From contig NZ_JAAVUQ010000004.1 in assembly GCF_018449515.1 (NCBI RefSeq), positions 1-64,000 on the forward strand: a DNA stretch of 64,000 nucleotides, written 5' to 3'. The notes beneath the pieces are model-generated. The model had not been told where the DNA came from and searched no databases. It worked only from the letters and a program-made list of their open reading frames with translations. The stretch's first letter is position 1. Each line of letters opens with the position of its first letter. Made by a program: the position numbers and the translations under genes. This document shows, piece after piece, positions 1 to 9,299 of this stretch. The stretch is from Caballeronia sp. dw_19 (lineage in GTDB: Bacteria > Pseudomonadota > Gammaproteobacteria > Burkholderiales > Burkholderiaceae).

Positions 1-601
1 ATGACAGCATAATGAAAGAAATGGATTAAGACCACGGTCCCACTCTTCTGCCAATGAAGGGGCATCGCGGAATACGGAGAACTTCGTAGGTTGAGAGCGG
101 ACCGAACTGGTCGTGACGGCGGTGGCGGTGATAACGCCAAAGAATTGGACATCGTCAACCAGGGTGTCTGGCCATGTTGCGCAGCATGAGTACGCAATCT
201 GATGGGGTTATTTCAGGCTCTTGTCGCGCTGGCAAGTCGCCACGGGCAGCGGATTTCCGCCCAGTACCTTAGTGATGCGTCTGGACTGCTTCTCGGCCAC
301 ACCATTGATGCAGCAGCACGTGTCACCACGATTCGGGAGGTCTCGTTCGGGGACGCCTCGAACGTATCGGATCGCACAGCAGGTCGATCAATGCATGGCA
401 GGTCGTGGACCTGTAGATGCTCTTGCTTTTCCCGTGTAGTCACGCACAACGAAATCCAGGCCACCCACAGCAGGTATGTGCCTGGACAACCCTCTACGCG
501 ACGTTCACGTAGCCCCAACGAACAGCATGAGCCGCCAGGCGGCGCCTTCTACAACAGTACGGCTTTTTTAAAGCTCGAGCCGCCGCCTGGAAGCACTGCT
601 C
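1..601. other. No supported gene; probably degenerate sequence
   Basis: This stretch holds several short open frames on both strands, but none has a recognisable domain, a ribosome site or consistent codon use, and none reads as a continuous homologue. The composition is more mixed than in the genes that follow. It lies downstream of the minus-strand porin and may be decayed coding sequence, but I cannot name a parent gene. No clear intrinsic terminator for the porin is visible here. Confidence 0.5.
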
Positions 602-1750
602 TTAGAAGCGGTGTTGAATGCCGATCGTTGCCGAGAGCTGATTCGGAGTCGATGACATGCCGACACCGTTGATCGGTGCGCCGATACCCGCTACGCCGCC
701 CAGATCGATCGCGTGGACATATTCGCCTTGCAGGTAGACGTCCGTACGCTTGGACAAATAGTAGTACGTCCCCAGGCCGAGCGAATTGAACGACGGCTTC
801 TGACCATCGATGACCGCGTCCGTCCACGTATCTTCACCAGCCAGAACCAACGTCGGCGTCAGGTTGTAACGGGCGTTCAACTCATAGTTGTTGAAGCGTG
901 CATAGTTGCCGATCTGGGTGTTGGCGCTGCCGCCGGTCTGTTGCGAGGTGATCGAGGACGCATCTTGCAGCTTCGTTTGCGTGAATACGAAGCCAACCGT
1001 CGCGGGACCAAACGCGTAGTTCAAGCCAGCGCCGAACGTGCGTTGCAGCCCTGCTATGAAGGCCGAATCGCCGCCCAAAGCACCATTCGTCGGGTTGGAC
1101 AGCACGTTGCCCGTCAAGCTGTTGTTGATCTGCATGTAACCGGCGGCAACGTTCAACGGGCCATAGTTATACGATGCGCCAAAGCTGTAGGCACGATTGT
1201 TCGAGAAGCCGCCTGCGTCGTTCGAAAAGCCGTACAAGCCGCTGAACTTGAAGCCTGCGTAGTTCATGCTTTGGTACTTGATCGAGTTGTCGATACGGAA
1301 CGAGTTGTCGAGGTTATCGTTATCGAACGGGTGGGCGAACTGCGTACCACCGTACTGCGTGCCGGTCAGAGCCAACGGGCCGAGATAGTCAACCACGGAG
1401 TCATACTGACGGCCCAACGTGACCGTGCCGTATTGGTTACTCGACAAACCGACGTACGCCTGGCGGCCGAACATGCGGCTGTTTTGACCCAGCGTACCGT
1501 TCGCGATGTTGAAGCCGTCTTCCAACGTGAAGATTGCCTTCAGGCCACCACCGAGGTCTTCAGAACCACGCAAGCCCCACCGGCTGCCGTTGATGGAGCC
1601 GCTCGATTCCTTGAAATTGTGCGCGCCGCCCTGGTTATTCGTGTATGTCAGCCCCGCGTCGAGCAAGCCATATAGCGTTACGCTGCTTTGGGCGTGAGCG
1701 GCGGTTGCGAATATGCCTGTCAGGGCCGCGACCATGAGGGTCTTTTTCAT
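602..1750 (-). CDS. OmpC-like general porin
   Basis: This is a 382-residue outer-membrane porin of the Burkholderiales 16-strand trimeric type, which lets small hydrophilic solutes into the periplasm. The start was set at the ATG ending at 1750 because a GGAG box lies about 8 bases upstream and the N-terminus is then a clean signal peptide (MKKTLMVAALTGIFATAAHA) followed by QSSVTLYG, the usual mature start. The family segments LRGSEDLGGGLKAIF and RQAYVGLSSNQYGTVTLGRQ are present, and the chain ends in a C-terminal Phe, the BAM recognition residue. It stands alone on the minus strand. A longer frame upstream would add 26 residues but would destroy the signal peptide. Confidence 0.93.
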   Translation of the reverse strand: MKKTLMVAALTGIFATAAHAQSSVTLYGLLDAGLTYTNNQGGAHNFKESSGSINGSRWGLRGSEDLGGGLKAIFTLEDGFNIANGTLGQNSRMFGRQAYVGLSSNQYGTVTLGRQYDSVVDYLGPLALTGTQYGGTQFAHPFDNDNLDNSFRIDNSIKYQSMNYAGFKFSGLYGFSNDAGGFSNNRAYSFGASYNYGPLNVAAGYMQINNSLTGNVLSNPTNGALGGDSAFIAGLQRTFGAGLNYAFGPATVGFVFTQTKLQDASSITSQQTGGSANTQIGNYARFNNYELNARYNLTPTLVLAGEDTWTDAVIDGQKPSFNSLGLGTYYYLSKRTDVYLQGEYVHAIDLGGVAGIGAPINGVGMSSTPNQLSATIGIQHRF

Positions 1751-2089
1751 TTCAGTAACTCCGAGCAATTCGGGCCTCTCGGCCCAAGCTTTAAGGATCC
1801 TTTCAGTCCGCCGTGCCGCGAGAGACACTTGCGAATGATTCAGGTATCAACAACCAGATACACGTGTGAGAAGCGAGCACAGTGTAAAAGATGCTGTTGT
1901 CCCATTAAGTTTCAGAACGGCGCAATAATCAATTTCTATATTATAAATAGTGGACTAAATGCGTCAAATCCTTTGCCAGCAAGGCTGCTTTTCCGGAAAT
2001 CGGACTTTCGAGTGAGAGTCAATCTTTATATGTTGTACATCTGCGACAATAACCGTTGCGTTAAAAACACTACAAAATAATTACAAAAT
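1751..2089 (-). promoter_or_regulatory. A+T-rich porin leader and promoter region
   Basis: About 340 non-coding bases separate the porin start from a putative small RNA locus on the other strand. The block at 1925-2090 is strikingly A+T-rich against the window average, as expected for the promoter and UP-element region of a highly expressed porin. I did not find one unambiguous -35/-10 pair. Open frames here lack ribosome sites and domains. Confidence 0.4.
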
Positions 2090-2229
2090 CAATTCTTGAT
2101 GAAACAGAAATAACTGATTGTTGAAAATGGCGACTGCGAATCGATATTGGGAGGCTAAAATCAATTCGCTGCTTTCCGAGAGCAGGCATGTACTCTTGAT
2201 AGCGCGACTTTTTAGTCGCGCTTTTTTTT
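2090..2229 (+). ncRNA. Candidate small RNA (or leader peptide) ending at an intrinsic terminator
   Basis: A strong plus-strand intrinsic terminator at 2201-2229 has no annotated plus-strand gene upstream of it, so it must end some short transcript. The sequence before it is A+T-rich at 2040-2120 (possible promoter) and then more structured. A 45-codon frame starts at the ATG at 2127 but runs straight through the terminator hairpin to a stop at 2262, which argues against a normal protein and for an untranslated RNA. The left boundary is a guess. The locus diverges from the porin at 1750, so a role in porin control is possible but not shown. Confidence 0.4.
2201..2229 (+). terminator. Rho-independent terminator
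   Basis: An 8-bp perfect stem AGCGCGAC / GTCGCGCT closes a 6-base loop and runs straight into eight T residues on the plus strand. The minus strand has no U-tract, so it works only for plus-strand transcription. No upstream gene is annotated, which is the main support for the small RNA candidate. Confidence 0.8.
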
Positions 2230-2553
2230 GCTCTTTTTATCAGCAGATATCGGCCAGCCATTAATGGCTCGAAACTGACGCAAATGTCAGTAAGCCATAT
2301 TTAATTATTTATTAAGCAGATTGTCTATCAAATTAATGGCTGCATTCGTATTGGGTTCGGACGACTGTGCAAAATGGTCCCCGCCGCCAAATCGCATAGG
2401 TTTGTTCCTGATTTAACAGGCAATACCAATGAGAGCCGGGCGCCACGGCATTCGCGGGTTTGGGGAGGCCTGCCGGTCAGCATCACCCGGCATAGCATCA
2501 TTGGGGCTGCCACCATCATCGGTGCGCCCGGCAAGGTCTCGAAAGCGAAGGAT

Positions 2554-2745
2554 TTCACTCACTGGCGTGTGCGCAAACGCCGTGGTGAAGTCCATGACGC
2601 CAAACGCACGAAGAACCGCACGAAGAACCACGACAAACCGAAGCTACGTGCCCGGGTCGAGCACGTCTTTGCGGTGCTCAAGCGGCTGTGGCGGTTCAGC
2701 AAGGTGCGCTATCGCGGCCTCGCAAAAAAACGCCACGCGCGCTTC
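2554..2745 (+). pseudogene. IS5-family transposase C-terminal remnant
   Basis: About 60 codons read like the end of an IS5-type transposase: a basic stretch (KNHDKPKLRARVEHVFAVLK), then RLWRFSKVRYRGLAKK. The segment RVEH-F-VLKR...KVRYRGLAKN is the C-terminal signature of that family, including the region of the last catalytic acidic residue. The rest of the transposase, its start and its terminal inverted repeats are not visible. What follows turns into unrelated sequence before the carrier gene at 2812. This is a dead fragment marking a past insertion between the porin and the carrier. Confidence 0.7.
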
Positions 2746-2811
2746 CATGCCGCCGAGTCGATCAGGACACCCGCTGGGCCTCAGGGCGCCGGCCGCCCTG
2801 GTTGCGCGTCA

Positions 2812-4149
2812 TCATATGGAAGGATGTATGGCTGCGGCGGCCAAGTCCTTGCTGACCCGGTGCGACCAGCCAAGTATCACTGAAAATCCCGCGATGAACA
2901 CGAACACGATCGACACGTTGATGAACAGCCGGTCGATGGGCAGATGCATCGCGAGCAGCACGCCACCGAGCATTGAGCCCGCGACGGAGCCCAGCTTGCC
3001 AATGCCTATCGCCGTTCCTACCCCGGCCGAACGCAGCGAAGTCGGATAGATGATGCCCGAGAGCGCATACAGACCGAATTGAGTGCCGATCACACACACG
3101 CCGCTCATGAACACGGCAGCCATCAACAACGGTTGCGGCATGGAGTGCCCGAGCGATGCAGCGATCGGGCAACCTAGCGCGGCCAGCGCCACGATAGCCG
3201 CCATGCCGTGACGGTCGACAAAACGGCTGAGGACGAGCGCGCCAATGGTCCCGCCCACCGGAAACATCATCGCGACGATTGCCGCCTGTCGAGGTGCAAT
3301 CCCCGCAATACCGAAAATCAGCGGCAGCCAGTTCTGCAGAAAATGCAACGCCAGCGAGTTAAGGATGAAAACCACCCACAGCAGCGGCGTCACATAACGC
3401 AGCGGTCCGCCGAACAGAGCGCGCGGTCCGGCACGCGCCACAGGTTCATCGTCCAGGACGAAGGTTGTGACCTTCGACACGTCGAGATTCGGGTCCATGC
3501 GGCGCACGAGCCGCTTGATCAGCGCCGGGTCTCGCTGGTTGAGCACCAGAAACCGAATCGACTCGGGCAGCGCGAAGATCGACGCCAGCGCGACCAGTAC
3601 CGCGGCCGCGCCGCCGAACAAAAAAATGACGCTCCACCCGAAATGAGGCAACAGCCACGATGAGACGGCGCCCCCTCCTCCCGCTCCGACTGAAAATCCC
3701 GAGAACATCAATGTCACCCAGGTGGCACGACGCTGCTTCGGTGCGTATTCGGCCACCAGCGCGACCGCGTTCGGCACGACGCCACCCATCCCGATACCGG
3801 CGAGAAACCGCAATACGATAAGCTGATCGATCGATTGAGCCCACGCACATGCCATGGTTAGTATTCCAAAGCATAAGGAACCGTAGATAATGGCCCGCTT
3901 GCGGCCCGACCGGTCGCCAACGAATCCCAACAACAACGAGCCGATCAGCACGCCGAACAGTCCCGCGCCGAATACCTGCGCGAAGCTGCTTGCCTTGACA
4001 TGCCACGCCTGGGCAATAGCGGGTGCTGCAAACGCAATCGCGATCTGGTCGTATCCGTCCAGCAGTACGATCAGAAAGCACCACGCCAGTAGCGCAATCA
4101 CAAAACGCCCGACTTTCTGTTCCTGTACGAGTTGGGAAACGTTCAACAT
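2812..4149 (-). CDS. AAHS-family aromatic acid:proton symporter (MFS)
   Basis: A 445-residue major facilitator with about 12 membrane segments, closest to the aromatic acid:H+ symporters of the PcaK, BenK and MhpT type. The family motif LLDGYDQIAIAFAAPAI lies in helix 1, GDRSGRKRAI in the loop between helices 2 and 3, and RFLAGIGMGGVVPNAVALVAEY in helix 4. The ATG ending at 4149 is preceded by GGTGAG, so it was preferred to a TTG five codons earlier. It is a clear paralogue of the carrier at 10771. It is divergent from the CoA ligase operon at 4517, so it probably imports that operon's substrate, an aromatic or cyclic acid. The substrate itself is inferred, not seen. Confidence 0.87.
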   Translation of the reverse strand: MLNVSQLVQEQKVGRFVIALLAWCFLIVLLDGYDQIAIAFAAPAIAQAWHVKASSFAQVFGAGLFGVLIGSLLLGFVGDRSGRKRAIIYGSLCFGILTMACAWAQSIDQLIVLRFLAGIGMGGVVPNAVALVAEYAPKQRRATWVTLMFSGFSVGAGGGGAVSSWLLPHFGWSVIFLFGGAAAVLVALASIFALPESIRFLVLNQRDPALIKRLVRRMDPNLDVSKVTTFVLDDEPVARAGPRALFGGPLRYVTPLLWVVFILNSLALHFLQNWLPLIFGIAGIAPRQAAIVAMMFPVGGTIGALVLSRFVDRHGMAAIVALAALGCPIAASLGHSMPQPLLMAAVFMSGVCVIGTQFGLYALSGIIYPTSLRSAGVGTAIGIGKLGSVAGSMLGGVLLAMHLPIDRLFINVSIVFVFIAGFSVILGWSHRVSKDLAAAAIHPSI

Positions 4150-4516
4150 GAACTCACCGCCCAAAGCGGACGCGCGTGGATTAACGGCATTTCGTCTCCT
4201 GAATATTTTACTGAATATTTTATTTAGTCACGCCTGCCCCGGCGGGGCGCGGGCCGCCTGCAAGAATGCGGTTCGAGTGTAGCCGATGCAATCCGCACAC
4301 TGAATCACCATTTTTTTATCAAACCATCGAACAAGCTGATAAGTGGGTACGTCAGGCGGCCAGGACCGGCCCCGTCCTGGCTGCCCAATGCAGTACAACT
4401 ATTCGGTGATCGCTATGGACTAACGCGAATAATTTGATTCTCGTTATATACGACCGGATATAACATGACGATCTGCCTTGCCGAATTACATGCCAATACT
4501 GAGAAGGAGACGTAAG
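4150..4516. promoter_or_regulatory. Divergent promoter region, carrier / CoA ligase operon
   Basis: This gap of 367 bases separates two divergent operons and must hold both promoters. It contains A+T-rich tracts (4200-4220, 4305-4345 and 4425-4465). The stretch near 4427-4453, with GAATAATTTGATTC, is weakly like the repeated modules at 13600 and 14572. No local regulator gene is adjacent. I see no coding sequence with a ribosome site here. Confidence 0.45.
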
Positions 4517-6073
4517 ATGATTAATCTGCGAGTCGGGGATCTTGTCGTTCGCAACGCGAAGATCTCACCCGACGCGGTAGCGCTCATTGAAGATGACCGC
4601 GCGCTTACCTGGAGCGAGTTCGATCGAAGCACTAACCGCACGGCCAACGGGCTGGCGGCCATCAAACTTGCCAAGAACGACCGGATCGCGACGGTTATCC
4701 GCAACGGCGCGGCAGCGGTTCAGATGATATTTTCCATCGCCAAGGCGGGCATGCTGGCTGTGCCGGTCAACTACGGATTGACGACGGGTGAGATCGAGGT
4801 CCTGCTCGACGATTCCAAGCCGAACGCCATTATTGTCGATGCGGAATTCGTCGACAGGTTACGGGATATTCTGACGCGCCCCGGCGTTACCGTGATTGTC
4901 CGCGGCGAGGCGGCCGTGTCGCCAGGATGGCTGAGTTACCAGGGTATTGAGGAACGCGGCGACGAGAATACGGTCACCGTCAATATTGATCCCGACGAAA
5001 TCCGCACGATCCGCTATACCAGCGGCACGACCGCCGCGCCCAAAGGATGTCTCGGCACGCATCGCCAGATCCTCTCCAGCATAGACAATTTTTTCTCGCA
5101 AATTCCCGTCTCGAGCACAGGCCCGTTCCTGCAGATGCTGCCGCTCTTTTCGGGCGCCGGCATCTGGATGGCAATCGCTGCGGCTTATCACGGCGTCGCC
5201 AACGTGCTGACGCGCGATTTCGACCCGCGGGATGCGCTCCAAAAGATCGAGACGCACGGTGTAACCCATACCTGCGGCGTGCCGACCATGATGAGCCGGC
5301 TCGGCGATGAACTCAGAAAAGGCACCTACAACATCGACTCGTTGCAACTGTTCGGTTATACCGGCTCGAAAATGCCGCCGGGCACTATCCGGCGCGCGCT
5401 CGACATCTTCCCTTGCGGCTTTTACCAGGGCTTCGGCGGTGGCGAGATGGGAGGTCTCGTGTCCTACCTGATGCCGGAACATCATCGTGAGGCACTGCTG
5501 CTGGAGAACCCGGCGCGGTTGCTGGCGTCGGTCGGCCGCCCCGCGAAGTATGCGGAAATCTGTATTCGAAACCTGCAGGACGGCACGCCGCTGCCGCGCA
5601 ATGAACCCGGCGAGATCACCGTGCGTTCACCCAGCAATTTTTCCGGTTATCTGAACCGCCCGGAAGACACCGCGAAAACGCTGCGGGGCGAATGGGTCTA
5701 CACCGGTGACATTGGTTATCTCGACGACGACGGCTTTCTCTTCGCGGTAGACCGCGCCAAGGACATGGTCGTGACGGGCGGCATGAACGTTTCGTCAGCG
5801 GAAGTCGAAGCGGTGTTGTCGGAGCATCCGTGCGTCAAGGCCGTCGCCGTGATCGGCTTGCCCAGTGACGAATGGGGCGAAACCGTGACTGCCGTAGTCG
5901 TTCTGCACGAAGGACAGGATATATCGGAGAGCGAATTAATCGGATTCGCTCGCAAGCAGCTTGCCGGCTACAAGTCCCCGAAAGCCGTCCATTTCGTCAC
6001 CACCTTTCCGATGAACAGCGTCGGCAAGATTCTCAAGCGCGAACTCCGCGATCAGTTTGCAGCAGTCCGATAA
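4517..6073 (+). CDS. Class I acyl-CoA synthetase (AMP-binding, acid-CoA ligase)
   Basis: This 518-residue ANL-superfamily ligase would activate a carboxylic acid to its CoA thioester through an acyl-adenylate in the cytoplasm. The P-loop YTSGTTAAPKG is at 167-177, the core motif YTGD at 395-398, the hinge region DRAKDMVVTGG follows, and the catalytic lysine is K504 in GKILKREL. The ATG at 4517 follows AAGGAGA by about 7 bases. Length and motifs fit cyclic, aromatic or medium-chain acid CoA ligases, but they do not fix the substrate. It is first in a plus-strand group with an enoyl-CoA hydratase and a CoA-transferase, and is divergent from an aromatic-acid carrier, so it is probably the entry step of a CoA-dependent route. 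Confidence 0.88.
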   Translation: MINLRVGDLVVRNAKISPDAVALIEDDRALTWSEFDRSTNRTANGLAAIKLAKNDRIATVIRNGAAAVQMIFSIAKAGMLAVPVNYGLTTGEIEVLLDDSKPNAIIVDAEFVDRLRDILTRPGVTVIVRGEAAVSPGWLSYQGIEERGDENTVTVNIDPDEIRTIRYTSGTTAAPKGCLGTHRQILSSIDNFFSQIPVSSTGPFLQMLPLFSGAGIWMAIAAAYHGVANVLTRDFDPRDALQKIETHGVTHTCGVPTMMSRLGDELRKGTYNIDSLQLFGYTGSKMPPGTIRRALDIFPCGFYQGFGGGEMGGLVSYLMPEHHREALLLENPARLLASVGRPAKYAEICIRNLQDGTPLPRNEPGEITVRSPSNFSGYLNRPEDTAKTLRGEWVYTGDIGYLDDDGFLFAVDRAKDMVVTGGMNVSSAEVEAVLSEHPCVKAVAVIGLPSDEWGETVTAVVVLHEGQDISESELIGFARKQLAGYKSPKAVHFVTTFPMNSVGKILKRELRDQFAAVR

Positions 6074-6113
6074 ACGAAGCAGTTTTTCTTAAACTACCCT
6101 GAAGGAGACACAC

Positions 6114-6959
6114 ATGGATTGGACATTGAACCGGGCCGCAGGGCCGCGCGGATATCTGGTGGAAAACGATGAATTCAAAACCATCGAAGTGACAATGCCG
6201 GTGGAAGGCGTCGCGAAACTCGCGCTGAACCGCCCGGATAAACTCAACGCCTTCAACTCCGCGATGATCGGAGAAATCCGCGCCGCGATGTGGCGGCTGA
6301 ACTACGACGAGAGCGTGCGGGTCATCGTGATTACCGGCTCGGGCCGCGGCTTCAGCGCTGGCCGCGACGTCAAGGAACTGCAAGGCGAACGTGGCATGCC
6401 GCTGCCGCACTATCGCGCTTATGTGCGCGCCAACCACGACATGCTCGACGATCTCGAAGCGATCGAGAAGCCGGTCATCGCGGCCATCAATGGTGTTTGC
6501 GCGGGCGGGGGGATTGAACTTGCGGCATCGTGCGATTTCCGGTTCGCGTCCAATCGCGCGACTTTCCTGCTGCCGGAAATTTTTATCGGCGTGATTCCGG
6601 CGTCTGGCGCGTGCTCGCGCATGATCCAGATGATTGGAATTGAAAACGTCAAGGACCTGGTGATGACCGGCCGCACCGTCGACGCGGATGAAATCCGCGG
6701 CATGGGTTTCGTGCGCTCCGTAGTCGAGCACGAAGAGCTCGAAGCAAAGACATTCGAATTCGCGCGGCTGCTGATGCGCGGCGCGCCGCTCGCGGTGGGC
6801 ATCGCCAAGCATGTGACCAATACCTGCCAGAACGTCGATACCGAAACAGGACGGCTGTTCGAGCGCCTCGCGCAGTCGTCGCTGGTCGGATCGAGTGACT
6901 CCACCGAAGGCATCCGTTCTTTCCTCGACAAGCGTCCGCCCAAGTTCACGGGCCGCTGA
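6114..6959 (+). CDS. Enoyl-CoA hydratase/isomerase (crotonase fold)
   Basis: A 281-residue crotonase that would hydrate or isomerise an enoyl-CoA. Both oxyanion-hole segments are visible (RGFSAGRDVKEL near 78-89 and NGVCAGGGIELA near 126-137). The two acidic residues used by classical hydratases are kept: E135 in GGGIEL and E155 in LLPEIF. There is an N-terminal extension of about 20 residues before the first strand. GAAGGAGA precedes the ATG, and the gene follows the CoA ligase by 40 bases, so the two are co-transcribed. The expected substrate is the ligase product or an unsaturated derivative of it. Confidence 0.88.
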   Translation: MDWTLNRAAGPRGYLVENDEFKTIEVTMPVEGVAKLALNRPDKLNAFNSAMIGEIRAAMWRLNYDESVRVIVITGSGRGFSAGRDVKELQGERGMPLPHYRAYVRANHDMLDDLEAIEKPVIAAINGVCAGGGIELAASCDFRFASNRATFLLPEIFIGVIPASGACSRMIQMIGIENVKDLVMTGRTVDADEIRGMGFVRSVVEHEELEAKTFEFARLLMRGAPLAVGIAKHVTNTCQNVDTETGRLFERLAQSSLVGSSDSTEGIRSFLDKRPPKFTGR

Positions 6960-7048
6960 GCATCGCTTGCAGCCGGTGCACCCTCGGTCCGCACAACACA
7001 ACGCGGACCGATGGTGCGCTTTTCCATATTTTCACGACAGGGTTCGGT

Positions 7049-8179
7049 TTGAAACTATCAGGCATCCGCGTACTGGACTTTTCCCGGTTTATGGCCGGCC
7101 CGTTGATTTCCGCGATCATGGCGGACCACGGCGCGGAGGTGACGAAGATCGAAGCGCCGGAGGGTGACCCCACGCGCGGCGGCCGCCGCAGCCGCACGAC
7201 GCAAAACACTGGTGACTCTTTTTCAGTGTTGAACCGCGGCAAGCGCAGCGTCGTGCTCGACTTGAAGCAAGTGCACGGCCGGGAGTTGGCACAGCAATTG
7301 ATTCGTGACGCGGACGTCTTGATCGAATCATTCAGCCCCGGTGTAGCCGAGCGGCTTGGCATCGGCCAAGCCATCGCGCGACAGATCAATCCGCGGCTTG
7401 TGTATTGCTCGGTCACCGCATTTGGTCAGGACGGTCCATTGCGCGACATGGCAGGCCACGATCCCGCCGTGCAGGCGCTGGCGGGTATCTTGCCCCGCGA
7501 TGACAACCATAAGCCGGTCATCCCGCCAGTCTCCGTGGCGTCCTGGTGCAGCGCCCACAGTGCACTCGCCGGCATTCTGATGGCATTGCTTTCAGCACGG
7601 ACAACGGGTCTCGGTGACTATCTGGACGTGTCCATGCACGATGTCGCTCTAAGCGCGCGTCCAGGCGCCCTATTCGGTGCACTCGTGGCAGGACGACATG
7701 AGTCCACGCCCGGACTTGGCCATGCGATGCTCGAGCCCTATGAGACCGCTGACGGTGAATGGCTCTGTCTTGGCGCCGGCGAGCCGCGTTTTGCCAAGGC
7801 CCTGCTTGGTGCGCTCGAGCACCCCGAGCTGATGAGCGTAGCGCTGGGCGAGCCGGGAACGGCACAAGATCCGCTGCGAAAGGTGTTGGCAGAAACGTTC
7901 AGACGCAAACCTCTGGCGGCGTGGATGGAATGGCTGGAAGCACGATCCATTGGCGTTGCGCCTGTTGTCGATTACGCCCAGGCCCTGCGGCATCCGCATG
8001 TGCATGAACGGGGCATGCTGCTCGCCGACAAAAACGGCGATCTGCACCTTAATACGCCCATCCGCTTCTTGCGCGAACCCGGCCAACCCGACCTTCGGAT
8101 TCCGGCGCTAGGAGAACACACGGGAGTCGTACTGGCCGAATCCGGAGCAAGGCTCACGGATCAAGGCGATGGCATCTAA
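7049..8179 (+). CDS. CaiB/BaiF family III CoA-transferase
   Basis: A 376-residue family III CoA-transferase, moving CoA between carboxylic acids. The N-terminal Rossmann part (GIRVLDFSRFMAGPLISAIMAD) is typical, and D198 in YLDVSMHDV aligns with the catalytic Asp that forms the anhydride or thioester intermediate in formyl-CoA transferase. The start is a TTG codon at 7049; no ATG fits in frame before the conserved N-terminus. It ends the ligase-crotonase group, 89 bases after the crotonase. A plausible role is recycling CoA from the pathway product to fresh substrate, giving an ATP-free alternative to the ligase. Confidence 0.85.
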   Translation: MKLSGIRVLDFSRFMAGPLISAIMADHGAEVTKIEAPEGDPTRGGRRSRTTQNTGDSFSVLNRGKRSVVLDLKQVHGRELAQQLIRDADVLIESFSPGVAERLGIGQAIARQINPRLVYCSVTAFGQDGPLRDMAGHDPAVQALAGILPRDDNHKPVIPPVSVASWCSAHSALAGILMALLSARTTGLGDYLDVSMHDVALSARPGALFGALVAGRHESTPGLGHAMLEPYETADGEWLCLGAGEPRFAKALLGALEHPELMSVALGEPGTAQDPLRKVLAETFRRKPLAAWMEWLEARSIGVAPVVDYAQALRHPHVHERGMLLADKNGDLHLNTPIRFLREPGQPDLRIPALGEHTGVVLAESGARLTDQGDGI

Positions 8180-8328
8180 AGCCAGTCAAGCGTCGTCGCA
8201 CGGCGCTGGTCAAAATGTAATTTCCTGCAATTATTTAATTTTAAAAAAAGGCAATTGGTAGTTATACTAATAGAATGCTGCATCGAAAACGATGTTGCTA
8301 CTACTACCACCGCTCGCAGGAACATAAA

Positions 8329-8601
8329 ATGACCAAGTTATTTTTTTCATCAGTAGCACTTGCCATCGCATTAGTATTCCCCGCTTTCGCCATAGCTCAA
8401 GACAACGGCACGCCCACGCGCGCTGACGTGAAGGCCGAGTTTATCCAGTTCAAGCAGGCAGGATTCGATCCAGCCGCGAACGACCAGCTTGATTACCCGG
8501 AAAGCTTGCAGCGGGCTCAACAGAAACTGGCCACGCAAAGCCAAACCGAGTCCGCGGCTTACGGCGCGTCAACGAGCGGCACATCAAAATCCGGCGACTA
8601 G
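8329..8601 (+). CDS. DUF4148 small exported protein
   Basis: A 90-residue protein with a signal peptide (about 23 residues, probable cleavage after AIA before QDNG) followed by a DUF4148 domain: RADVKAEFIQFKQAGFDPAANDQLDYP. The family is common in Burkholderiaceae, often in many copies, and its function is unknown. The ATG at 8329 has AGGA upstream; a frame 18 codons longer would spoil the signal sequence. It stands alone with an A+T-rich promoter region at 8215-8270. It probably acts in the periplasm. Confidence 0.85.
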   Translation: MTKLFFSSVALAIALVFPAFAIAQDNGTPTRADVKAEFIQFKQAGFDPAANDQLDYPESLQRAQQKLATQSQTESAAYGASTSGTSKSGD

Positions 8602-8663
8602 AACATGGAGCGCGTGTCGGCGCACCACCTGAGCAACGTTATGACCAGAGTCACTTTAAAGCG

Positions 8664-9299
8664 TCACAACCAGGGCCTCTCGTTTAGTCGCCGGTCCTCG
8701 AACGCCTTGATTTCCGACGCCAGCAACAAAGTGGCGTCCACGTCGTCGACGCCTTCCAGAAGCCGCGTCTTGACCGAGGCCGCAATATCGAAATGCAGGT
8801 TGGTACCAATTGGCGTGGTCACCGTCTGAGCCGGCAGGTCGACCTTCAGTGCGTAACCCGGAACCGCGTCGACTTGTGCCAGTAACATTTCTATGTCCTT
8901 AGCATTCAACACAACGGGCAGCATCTTGTTCTTGCAGCAGTTGTTATAGAAAATATCGGCAAAACTTTCGGCTATCAGCACGCGAAAGCCGTATTGAAAC
9001 AACGCCCACGGCGCATGCTCGCGTGAACTGCCACAACCAAAGTTGCGTCGTGTCAGCAGGACCGACGCGCCGGCGTAACGCGGTTGATTCATGACAAAAC
9101 CAGCCGTGACGACACGCTCGCTCGCTGGTTTGCCGTAATAGCCGACATCCTCATGACGCCATTCGTCGAAGAGATACGGACCGAATCCCAACCGTGCGAT
9201 GGACTTCATGTATTGCTTGGGCATGATCGCGTCGGTGTCGACGTTATCGCGATCCAGCGGCACCACCACCCCGGTGTGGTGAGAAAAAGGTTCGATCAT
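8664..9299 (-). CDS. leuD: LeuD-type hydro-lyase small subunit (3-isopropylmalate dehydratase-like)
   Basis: This 211-residue small (swivel) subunit of the aconitase superfamily supplies substrate-binding residues to the LeuC partner. Family segments include [19 protein letters not shown] near the N-terminus and [17 protein letters not shown] near 85-100, with the SSRE signature of substrate contact. The start overlaps the leuC stop by ATGA, so the pair is translationally coupled. Its place behind an aromatic-acid-type carrier, with no leuB or leuA beside it, suggests a second-copy enzyme for another C4-C6 hydroxy diacid, for example maleate, citraconate or dimethylmaleate hydration. The chemistry class is sure; the substrate is not. 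Confidence 0.88.
   Translation of the reverse strand: MIEPFSHHTGVVVPLDRDNVDTDAIMPKQYMKSIARLGFGPYLFDEWRHEDVGYYGKPASERVVTAGFVMNQPRYAGASVLLTRRNFGCGSSREHAPWALFQYGFRVLIAESFADIFYNNCCKNKMLPVVLNAKDIEMLLAQVDAVPGYALKVDLPAQTVTTPIGTNLHFDIAASVKTRLLEGVDDVDATLLLASEIKAFEDRRLNERPWL

Noticed and set aside
202..672. A frame of 156 codons on the plus strand at the left edge
   Set aside because: No domain, no ribosome site, and the sequence has no coding bias. It overlaps the porin stop region. Kept only as unannotated sequence.
713..1675. A long plus-strand frame of 320 codons antisense to the porin
   Set aside because: It lies entirely over the porin gene in the mirrored frame, has no ribosome site or domain, and its composition is that of a shadow frame.
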